Shown here piece after piece: positions 1-5,226 of a stretch of DNA of 15,500 nt. Position 1 is the first letter of the stretch, and each line of letters begins with the position of its first letter. The notes beneath the pieces were generated by a model, which had not been told where the DNA came from, made no database searches, and was given only the letters and a program-made list of their open reading frames with translations. This stretch comes from JANXUC01 sp043749225. GTDB lineage: Bacteria; Acidobacteriota; Terriglobia; Terriglobales; Acidobacteriaceae. The DNA is taken from NCBI GenBank assembly GCA_043749225.1, contig JAYVEP010000051.1, positions 1 to 15,500 of the forward strand, read 5' to 3'. A program made the translations under genes and the position numbers.

Positions 1-58
1 CCATTGGAGGCAGGTTGGGTAGGTTACCATCGTTCTATAGGCGATAGGTAGCGGGGCG

Positions 59-625
59 ATGGAGACGATCACGGGGTTTGTTCTGGCGGGCGGGAAGAGC
101 GTTCGGATGGGCTCGGACAAGGCGTTTGTCGAGCTGGGGGGCCGGACGCTACTGCAGAGGGCGTTGGACACGTTGGGTCAAGTGACGCCGGATGTGGAGA
201 TTGTTGGGACCTGGGAGAAGTTCGAGAGCTTTGGGCGGGTGGTGGAGGATGTTTACGCGGACTGTGGTCCGCTGGGTGGGATTCATGCGGCTTTGACCAG
301 TTCGGTCAGCGAGCTGAGTCTTATTTTGGCGGTGGATTTGCCGTATGTTTCCGTGGAATTTCTGTGTTATTTGGTGGAGAAGGCGCAAGCGTCAACGGCT
401 CCGGTGACGTTGCCTCGGACGTTGGATGGGTGGCAGCCTCTTTGCGCGGTTTATCGGAAGGGGTTTGGTGAGGTTGCGGAGGCGGCTTTGCGGGAAGGGC
501 GGAATGCGGTGCATGGGTTGGTGGAAAAGTCCGCGCCGCGCGTGATTGATGTGGTGGAATTGGAACGAGCAGGGTTTGCGATCGGGATGTTTCGGAACGT
601 TAACACGCTTGAGGATTTGGTTTGA
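59..625 (+). CDS. mobA: Molybdenum cofactor guanylyltransferase MobA
   Basis: Likely transfers GMP from GTP to molybdopterin-bound molybdenum to form the guanine dinucleotide cofactor used by DMSO-reductase-family enzymes in the cytoplasm. The 188-residue protein has the N-terminal nucleotide-binding signature LAGGKSVRMGSDKA (residues 9-22), the GPLGGI loop (70-75), an AVDLPY segment (91-96) where the family has its metal-binding Asp, and a C-terminal NVNTLED motif (180-186) typical of MobA. Length matches the family (about 190 residues). The ATG at 59 puts the glycine-rich loop at the expected distance; only a weak AGGTAG-like sequence precedes it. No other cofactor genes are in the window. 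It is followed by 271 bp of repeats, so the next gene is probably a separate unit. Related NTP-transferases are a less likely alternative, because the C-terminal motif fits MobA. Confidence 0.9.
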   Translation: METITGFVLAGGKSVRMGSDKAFVELGGRTLLQRALDTLGQVTPDVEIVGTWEKFESFGRVVEDVYADCGPLGGIHAALTSSVSELSLILAVDLPYVSVEFLCYLVEKAQASTAPVTLPRTLDGWQPLCAVYRKGFGEVAEAALREGRNAVHGLVEKSAPRVIDVVELERAGFAIGMFRNVNTLEDLV

Positions 626-643
626 GTTCACGTCTACAGATTT

Positions 644-673
644 TAACCACAGAGAGCACAGAGTTCACAGAGG
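644..673. repeat. 9-bp tandem motif (CACAGAG x3)
   Basis: CACAGAG occurs at 648-654, 657-663 and 666-672, an exact 9-bp period with two variable spacer bases between copies. It lies just downstream of mobA. I associate CACAGAG-type intergenic tandems with soil bacterial genomes (memory, not checked here). It appears to be the left edge of the composite repeat block that ends at 870. Confidence 0.6.
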
Positions 674-694
674 AAGTTCGGCCAAACGGTGGAA

Positions 695-844
695 GCAACG
701 GCAAAAGCAAAAGCAAAAGCAGGGGCAAGGGCAACGGCAAAAGCAAAAGCAAAAGCAAGGGCAAGGGCAAAAGCAAGGGCAAAAGCAAGGGCAGCGGCAA
801 GGGCAACGGCAAAAGCAACGGCAAAAGCAACGGCAAAAGCAAGA
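695..844. repeat. Hexanucleotide tandem array, 25 units of GCARNR
   Basis: Twenty-five consecutive 6-bp units occupy exactly 150 bp with no phase change. By reading: GCAAAA x11, GCAAGG x6, GCAACG x5, and one each of GCAGGG, GCAGCG and GCAAGA. From 803 to 838 the units alternate GCAACG/GCAAAA, a 12-bp higher-order period repeated three times. No frame meets a stop inside the array, so several open frames cross it; these encode only Lys-Ser/Gly, Arg-Gln or Ala-Lys (and reverse Leu-Pro, Ala-Phe, Cys-Phe) dipeptides and have no sign of being genes. The array runs into a hairpin at 848-867 through a linker that matches the linker of the second repeat locus at 4093-4170. Confidence 0.9.
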
Positions 845-847
845 CCT

Positions 848-867
848 CGCGGACAAGAGTGTCCGCG
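848..867. repeat. REP-like hairpin, AGAG loop
   Basis: CGCGGACA (848-855), loop AGAG (856-859), TGTCCGCG (860-867): a perfect 8-bp stem. It is followed by CCACA. The core GCGGACAAGAGTGTCCGC differs at one position from a hairpin at 4148-4164 and is related by compensatory changes to the one at 4104-4123. There is no T-run after the stem, so it is unlikely to be an intrinsic terminator for mobA. It sits 29 nt before the ABC ATPase start. Confidence 0.75.
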
Positions 868-896
868 CCACATGATCGACGCTAGACTGGAAGTGC

Positions 897-1664
897 ATGA
901 CTGAACCGAATCTGGGCCCTTACATCGAGTTTCGTGAGGTTTCGAAATCGTTTGGCACGAACAATGTGCTGGACCATGTGAGTTTTGAGGTGCAAGCGGG
1001 AGAGACGGTTTGCATTCTTGGACGCAGCGGCGTCGGCAAAAGCGTGGCCTTGCAACACATGATGGGATTTTTGAAACCGGATTCTGGAAGAGTGATTGTC
1101 GCGTATCAGGACATTACCGACTTTAATCCGGAGGAGCTCGAAGTTATTCGCCGGAAGTTGACCATGGTGTTCCAGAACGGCGCGCTGTTCGATTCCATGA
1201 CCGTGGGAGAGAACGTGGCGTTTGCGCTGCGCGAGAAGAGGATTTTGGGGGAAGAGCAGATTTATCAGGTGGTTGACGGCTTGCTGGATATGGTGGGAGT
1301 GAAGGCGATGCGGGATCTGCTGCCCTCCGATCTTTCGACGGGGATGAAGCGGTCGGTGGCGATTGCGCGAGCGCTGGCGGCGGAGCCGGAATGCATTCTT
1401 TACGACGAACCAACGACGATGGTCGATCCGCTGATGGCGCAGTTGCTCGGCGATTTGATCAAGCGGCTGAATATTCAGCTGAAGCTGACCAGCGTGGTTG
1501 TGACGCATGATATGCGGCTGGCCAAGAAGCTGGCGGACCGAGTGATTTTTCTGCATGAGGCGAAGGCTATTTTTATTGGGACTGTGCATGAGTTGGAGGA
1601 GTCGCAGGAGCCGATTGTGCAGGAATTTTTGGAATTGGATGAGTTGAAGATTGTGGCGGATTGA
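897..1664 (+). CDS. MlaF-type ABC transporter ATP-binding protein
   Basis: ATPase subunit resembling MlaF/Ttg2A, which powers Mce/Mla phospholipid transport between membranes. In the 255 residues: Walker A GRSGVGKS (42-49), Q-loop VFQNGALFDSMTV around Gln93 (the GALFDS stretch is characteristic of the MlaF group), signature LSTGM (146-150) in place of the common LSGGM, Walker B CILYDEP (166-172) followed by TTMVDP instead of the usual T-GLDP, and the switch histidine in VTHD (His204). All catalytic positions are present, so it should be active. No permease (MlaE) or MCE-domain substrate protein is next to it; the partners must be elsewhere or have been separated. A GGAAG sequence lies 3 nt before the ATG. 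The upstream region is a repeat block. Subfamily is inferred from motifs; the exact substrate is unknown. Confidence 0.85.
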   Translation: MTEPNLGPYIEFREVSKSFGTNNVLDHVSFEVQAGETVCILGRSGVGKSVALQHMMGFLKPDSGRVIVAYQDITDFNPEELEVIRRKLTMVFQNGALFDSMTVGENVAFALREKRILGEEQIYQVVDGLLDMVGVKAMRDLLPSDLSTGMKRSVAIARALAAEPECILYDEPTTMVDPLMAQLLGDLIKRLNIQLKLTSVVVTHDMRLAKKLADRVIFLHEAKAIFIGTVHELEESQEPIVQEFLELDELKIVAD

Positions 1665-1671
1665 GGGAAGT

Positions 1672-1687
1672 TGCGAGTGGCGAGTCC
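1672..1687. repeat. Short CGAGT-type repeat fragment
   Basis: GTTGCGAGTGGCGAGT just after the ABC gene shares its GTTGCGAGT and GGCGAGT blocks with the reverse complement of 9612-9635 between cinA and thpR, where the same blocks are separated by ACCGGGT. This suggests a dispersed repeat family; the copy is short, so chance similarity is possible. Confidence 0.4.
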
Positions 1688-1707
1688 TGAAGAACGCTGT
1701 GAATTTT

Positions 1708-1788
1708 GTAGCGCTCCGTTCCGGCGGGTCGTCTCCTTCCTGCGCGGGCAAGATGCCGCCGCGACTGCCAGCGGGAAGCCAGCGCTAC
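1708..1788. repeat. 81-bp intergenic element with 8-bp inverted ends
   Basis: GTAGCGCT at 1708-1715 and its exact inverse AGCGCTAC at 1781-1788 bracket a GC-rich segment. The element fills most of the gap between the convergent ABC ATPase and ribE. No coding sequence is apparent and no T-run supports a terminator. It resembles the short non-coding repeats scattered between genes in Acidobacteriota (from memory). A miniature mobile element or a REP-type sequence are both possible; no target-site duplication is evident. Confidence 0.5.
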
Positions 1789-1794
1789 GCGTGC

Positions 1795-2439
1795 TTAGAA
1801 TCCTTCGCCTACTAGTTTTTCTACTGTGAGCGTGCTCTTCGATGCCGTGCCGCGCATCATCTTTTCTAGGTATTTCGCAATTACATCCATTTCCAGGTTG
1901 AGTGGGTCGCCTGGCTTCAGCGATTTCAGATTCGTCATTTCGACTGTGTGCGGGATGATTGCGACTGAGCAGTTGCGCTCCTCGAGTTTGGCGACCGTCA
2001 GGCTGATGCCTTCGATGGCAATCGAACCTTTGTGGACCACGTACTTTTCCAACTCGGCGGGTAGTTCGAGGGTGAGCCACCAGTTGTCGGAATCTGGGAT
2101 GCGGTCGAAGGCTTTGAGTTGGCCGATGCCGTCGACGTGGCCTTGCACGATGTGTCCGTCGAAGCGTCCGTTGGCGGGCATAGGGAGTTCGAGGTTGACG
2201 AGCGCCCCGGATTTCAATCGCGAAAATGATGTGCGCGCCCAAGTTTCTGGAGCGAGATCGGCGTGGAAAGAGTTTGCAGTGATGTCGAGAGCGGTGAGGC
2301 AGACGCCGCTAACGGAGATGCTGGCGCCTGTTTTGAGCTGCCTGGGGAGTTGAGCGGCCTCGATTTGGATGCGGCGGTTCTCTGCTTTTGTCGAGATGCG
2401 GGTTATGTGGCCGACTGCTTCGATGATTCCGGTGAACAT
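1795..2439 (-). CDS. ribE: Riboflavin synthase, alpha subunit
   Basis: Catalyses the dismutation of two 6,7-dimethyl-8-ribityllumazines to riboflavin, the last step of the pathway. The 214-residue protein begins with MFTGIIEAVG, the near-invariant N-terminus of the family, so the ATG at 2439 is the start even though the frame is open 63 nt further upstream. Two lumazine-binding repeats are visible: the first contains GVCLTA, the second GISLTV, followed by IPHT, which is typical of the C-terminal barrel. GHVDGIG closes the first domain. Length fits the family (about 200-220). It lies 97 nt downstream of ribD on the same strand and is probably co-transcribed. No strong ribosome site is seen before the ATG. 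The symbol is given as ribE; the gene is called ribC in some genomes. Confidence 0.95.
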   Translation of the reverse strand: MFTGIIEAVGHITRISTKAENRRIQIEAAQLPRQLKTGASISVSGVCLTALDITANSFHADLAPETWARTSFSRLKSGALVNLELPMPANGRFDGHIVQGHVDGIGQLKAFDRIPDSDNWWLTLELPAELEKYVVHKGSIAIEGISLTVAKLEERNCSVAIIPHTVEMTNLKSLKPGDPLNLEMDVIAKYLEKMMRGTASKSTLTVEKLVGEGF

Positions 2440-2538
2440 GAGTCTAGGATAAATGATGGAAAGCAAAAGCAGATTCCTCACGATGGAGCTGTTCGGAATC
2501 ACAAACTTTATGCGGTGTTTTGCCTTCGGGTGAATTCC

Positions 2539-3675
2539 TTATTCGCCGTAGGGATCTTTCAGGTAGCCTTCGACGGCGAAGTCCTCGCCGAAGCGGTGCG
2601 TCGCTGTGTGGCTTAGGGACAGCGGCCCTTTCAGAGCGGCGGTGAAGGGAACCGCGGCCTGCCCGAATATCTTCGGCGCGAAGTACAGCATGACTTTGTC
2701 GACGATGCCGTCGTCGAGCGCTGCGGTGTTGAGGTGCGAGCCACCTTCGATGATCAGGCTGGTGATTTCTAGTTCTCCCAGGCGTCGCAGAATTGCTCCC
2801 AAGCTCAAATGGCCGGCTGAGGATTCTGGAACCTGTTCGATGAGTACTCCGAGATGTTCCAGTTGTTGACGGCGTTCGTAATCTTTTGAAGCGCAGAAGA
2901 CCAGGACGTCGTCTTTAGCGGTCCGCGTTATTTGCGAATCGAAGGGGAGTCGCAAGTGCGAATCTAGAATCACGCGCAGGAGCGGGCGGCGACGAGGGTG
3001 GCTGGTGCGGTCGGTGAGTAGAGGGTCATCCGCTAGAATCGTACCAATGCCGGTGAGAATCGCGTCGCACTGGTGGCGGAGTTTCTGCACGTGAGCGCGG
3101 GCGATTTCTCCGGTGATCCAGTTGATGCGGGTGGAGCCGCTGAAAGCATTGCTGGGCGAGGTGTTTGGCGCTGTTGCAATTTTTCCATCCAGCGTCATGG
3201 CAGACTTCAATAAAACGACTGGCGTTTTGTGGCGAATGTATTTCGCGAAAGCCTCGTTGAGTTTGCGGGCTTCGACTTGGAGTAAGCCGACTTGGACTTC
3301 AATGCCAGCTGCGCGCAGCTTTGCGAAGCCCTGGCCCGCGATTTGCGGGTTAGGGTCCTCCATGGAACAGGCAACGCGGCGAATGCCCGCAGCGATTACC
3401 GCGTCGGCACAGGGGCCGGTGCGTCCCTGGTGCGAGCAAGGTTCGAGGTTGAGATAGAGGGTGGCGCCGCGCGCGTGGTTGCCCGCACGTTCTAATGCGA
3501 GAATCTCGGCGTGCTTCTTGTTTTCGTAGGTGTGGGAACCTTCGCCTGCAACCGTGCCGTCCGGTGCGACAATCACAGCGCCGACGCAAGGGTTGGGCGA
3601 AGTCAGGGCGATGCCGTGACGCGCTAGTTCGAGTGCGCGCTGGAGGAAGTGTTCGTCTTTTGCTTCGTGAGTCAG
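2539..3675 (-). CDS. ribD: Bifunctional riboflavin deaminase/reductase RibD, probable CTG start
   Basis: Performs the second and third steps of riboflavin synthesis: deamination of the pyrimidinone 5-phosphate and reduction of its ribosyl side chain. Counting from CTG (378 residues), the deaminase domain shows TSPNPCVGAVIV (25-36), zinc ligands His55 (in HAE), Cys80 (in EPCSHQGRT) and Cys89, with Glu57 as proton shuttle. The reductase domain follows from about residue 147, with KSAMTLDGKIAT, GIGTILADDPLLT and LIIEGGSHLN. The first canonical start in frame is a GTG at 3576, which would remove the first 33 residues, including TSPNPCVG, and is therefore implausible. Between the stop at 3703 and 3576 there is no ATG, GTG or TTG. 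CTG at 3675 gives MTHEAKDEHFLQRALELA, a normal RibD N-terminus, and overlaps the upstream stop as CTGA. Function is firm; the start codon is inferred. Confidence 0.92.
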   Translation of the reverse strand: MTHEAKDEHFLQRALELARHGIALTSPNPCVGAVIVAPDGTVAGEGSHTYENKKHAEILALERAGNHARGATLYLNLEPCSHQGRTGPCADAVIAAGIRRVACSMEDPNPQIAGQGFAKLRAAGIEVQVGLLQVEARKLNEAFAKYIRHKTPVVLLKSAMTLDGKIATAPNTSPSNAFSGSTRINWITGEIARAHVQKLRHQCDAILTGIGTILADDPLLTDRTSHPRRRPLLRVILDSHLRLPFDSQITRTAKDDVLVFCASKDYERRQQLEHLGVLIEQVPESSAGHLSLGAILRRLGELEITSLIIEGGSHLNTAALDDGIVDKVMLYFAPKIFGQAAVPFTAALKGPLSLSHTATHRFGEDFAVEGYLKDPYGE

Positions 3676-3938
3676 TGAGTCTCCCTTCGACGGAGAAGAG
3701 GGCTAGTGGCTAGACTCAAGAGTATCGCCCAAGACATGCTATTGAGAACTCCTACCATCCAAAAATACAACGTTGCCCAGGAGTTTAGTGCGTAAAAGAG
3801 CGGGAAGGAGAGGATTCTCCAGGGAATGTTCGTGCCGTCTGGTGAGTCCGCGACGGCCCAAGCGAGGAACTGAAACAGGAAATGCAGGGCGAAGACGATG
3901 GTTGCACGTATTCTGAAGTCAGAATATTTCATGTTCAT
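3672..3938 (-). CDS. Small hydrophobic membrane protein, function unknown
   Basis: I do not recognise a family. The 88-residue protein has a short charged N-terminus, a hydrophobic segment at about residues 12-30, a polar link DSPDGTN (31-37), and a second hydrophobic stretch, 42-82, long enough for two further helices and rich in Trp, Tyr and Phe. It ends in an RRRETH tail that would stay in the cytoplasm by the positive-inside rule. The frame is open further upstream to 4013, but that part runs into repeat sequence, so ATG at 3938 (or 3932) is preferred; no clear ribosome site supports either. Its stop overlaps the ribD CTG start (CTGA), so it is probably cotranscribed and coupled with ribD. 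A role in flavin metabolism would be guesswork. Confidence 0.6.
   Translation of the reverse strand: MNMKYSDFRIRATIVFALHFLFQFLAWAVADSPDGTNIPWRILSFPLFYALNSWATLYFWMVGVLNSMSWAILLSLATSPLLRRRETH
3681..3687 (-). promoter_or_regulatory. Ribosome binding site supporting the ribD CTG start
   Basis: AAGGGAG on the minus strand, 5 nt (ACTCA) before the CTG at 3675. It lies inside the last codons of the upstream small membrane protein gene, as expected for a translationally coupled pair. It is the best Shine-Dalgarno match near the ribD N-terminus. Confidence 0.6.
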
Positions 3939-3965
3939 CGTCTTGGTTGAAGAAACTCTGGCCTC

Positions 3966-4170
3966 GGGGGCAAAAGCCCTATATTTTACGGTGCCATTTT
4001 GGCACGGCTTCAAGCCGTGCCCTGATACGGATCAAAAGCGACGGAGGCGGCTGCCTCCGTATAACGGAGCAAGCTCCGTCGCCACACGAGCCAAGTCAAA
4101 AGCGGCGAACAAGAATGTTCGCCATACACAAGCAAAGTCAAAAGCAGCGGACAAGAGAGTCCGCTCTACA
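3966..4170. repeat. Cluster of REP-like hairpins between ftsY and the ribD operon
   Basis: Most of the 237 bp between two minus-strand genes is palindromes: GGGC-AAAA-GCCC near 3968-3979; GTGCCA-TTT-TGGCAC (3991-4005); a 9-bp stem with TCA loop (4001-4021); ACGGAGGC-GGCT-GCCTCCGT (4031-4050); ACGGAGC-AA-GCTCCGT (4054-4069); GGCGAACA-AGAA-TGTTCGCC (4104-4123); AGCGGAC-AAGAGA-GTCCGCT (4146-4165). The last two belong to a 42-bp direct repeat (4093 and 4135) identical at 29 of 36 compared positions. Linkers share TCAAAAGC. No gene is supported here. If transcribed with the downstream genes it would form a structured leader, but none of the features of an FMN riboswitch were seen. Confidence 0.8.
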
Positions 4171-4175
4171 TCTAT

Positions 4176-5144
4176 TTACTCGAACAGGGAATCCACAAAA
4201 GCTCTCGGATCGAACGGTAACAGGTCTCCAATTTTTTCGCCCACTCCTACATAGCGTACCGGGAGTCCTAGTTCGCGAGCGATGGCGACGACAACGCCGC
4301 CCTTCGCTGTGCCATCCAACTTGGTGAGGACGATGCCTGTCACGCCGGAGGAATCGGTAAACTGACGCGCTTGCTGCAGGCCGTTTTGGCCGGTTGTGGC
4401 ATCCATCACGAGCAGAACTTCATGCGGAGCGCTGGGGATAATGCGTTGCGCGGTACGTCGCATCTTGTCCAGCTCGGCCATGAGGTTCGTTTTCGTGTGC
4501 AGGCGGCCGGCGGTATCGACGATTACGTAATCCATTTTGCGAGACTGCGCGGCTTGCAGAGCGTCGTACAAAACGGCAGCGGGATCGCCACCTTGTTTCG
4601 TTTTGATGACTTCGGTGTCGCTGCGCTGTCCCCAGACTTCGAGTTGCTCGATGGCGGCGGCTCGGAAGGTATCGGCGGCGCAGAGCAGGACGGACTTGCC
4701 GTCGGCGCGCAACACGTGTGCCAGTTTGCCGATGGTGGTTGTCTTGCCGGTGCCATTCACGCCGACGACGAGAATCACTTCGGGCACGCCTTCGACGCGG
4801 GTAGCAGGCGGGTTTCCGTTGCGGGTCAAGATAGTGTAGAGCTGTTCTTTCAAGAGTCGCTTGAGCTCAGCGCTGTCCTGAATTTGTTTACGGTCGGCCT
4901 TCTCACGGAGAGTCTTCAGGACTTCCTGCGTAGTCGTGTTGCCGAGGTCGGCGCTAAGGAGCGTGGCTTCCAGGGAGTCGAGGGTATCGCGATCAATCTC
5001 TTTGGTGAAGACGACGGCGGCTTCAATCTTTTCCGAAAGGCTTTCGCGCGTGCGCGTGACGGCCTGCTTCATCCGCTCGAAAAAGCCAGGCTTCTTTTCT
5101 TGCTCGTCGGGCTTGTCGCTACCGCCAAATAGGCTACGAAACAT
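4176..5144 (-). CDS. ftsY: Signal recognition particle receptor FtsY
   Basis: SRP receptor GTPase that docks ribosome-nascent chain-SRP complexes at the inner membrane and hands them to SecYEG. The 322-residue protein has a short acidic/basic N-terminal stretch, an N domain of helices (about 20-110) and an NG GTPase domain: G1 GVNGTGKTTT (128-137), DTFRAAAIEQL (158-168), G3 DTAGR (210-214), and G4 TKLDG (274-278) followed by AKGG (280-283). The C-terminal VGVGEKIGDLLPFDP is typical of FtsY rather than Ffh, and the methionine-rich M domain of Ffh is absent. The long acidic A domain of E. coli FtsY is missing, as in many bacteria. The ATG at 5144 follows a weak AGAGGT about 10 nt upstream. Confidence 0.96.
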   Translation of the reverse strand: MFRSLFGGSDKPDEQEKKPGFFERMKQAVTRTRESLSEKIEAAVVFTKEIDRDTLDSLEATLLSADLGNTTTQEVLKTLREKADRKQIQDSAELKRLLKEQLYTILTRNGNPPATRVEGVPEVILVVGVNGTGKTTTIGKLAHVLRADGKSVLLCAADTFRAAAIEQLEVWGQRSDTEVIKTKQGGDPAAVLYDALQAAQSRKMDYVIVDTAGRLHTKTNLMAELDKMRRTAQRIIPSAPHEVLLVMDATTGQNGLQQARQFTDSSGVTGIVLTKLDGTAKGGVVVAIARELGLPVRYVGVGEKIGDLLPFDPRAFVDSLFE

Positions 5145-5164
5145 GCAAAAAATGACCTCTAGCG

Positions 5165-5170
5165 ATTATA
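5165..5170 (-). promoter_or_regulatory. Possible -10 box for ftsY
   Basis: A perfect TATAAT on the minus strand about 20 nt before the ftsY start. No TTGACA-like hexamer is found at 16-18 nt upstream, so the call rests on one element only and may be chance. Confidence 0.3.
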
Positions 5171-5226
5171 GCGGGAGGAAGGATGAGGGCTCTGGACCGG
5201 GTTACGGAATTTCGGGAGAAAGGCGG

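Noticed and set aside
1..62. GGTAGCGGGG and ATGG near the mobA start resemble the 3' arm of a GEMM c-di-GMP riboswitch
   Set aside because: The conserved upstream core (CACGCACAGGGCAAACC-like) is absent and the match includes the start codon; judged chance. Upstream sequence is also missing.
600..904. Overlapping open frames on both strands across the hexanucleotide array
   Set aside because: They exist only because the 6-bp unit contains no stop in any frame; the products are dipeptide repeats without start signals or domains.
882..1751. A 289-codon minus-strand frame opposite the ABC ATPase
   Set aside because: Composition is His/Gln/Arg/Asn-rich, typical of an antisense shadow, and the plus-strand protein has complete ABC motifs.
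4093..4170. CRISPR-like repeat
   Set aside because: Only two adjacent diverged copies without spacers of regular length and no cas genes.
3939..4175. FMN riboswitch before ribD
   Set aside because: The region is made of repeat hairpins and none of the conserved FMN aptamer segments could be found.
4371..5132. A 253-codon plus-strand frame opposite ftsY
   Set aside because: It is a shadow of a clear FtsY protein and shows no recognisable domain.
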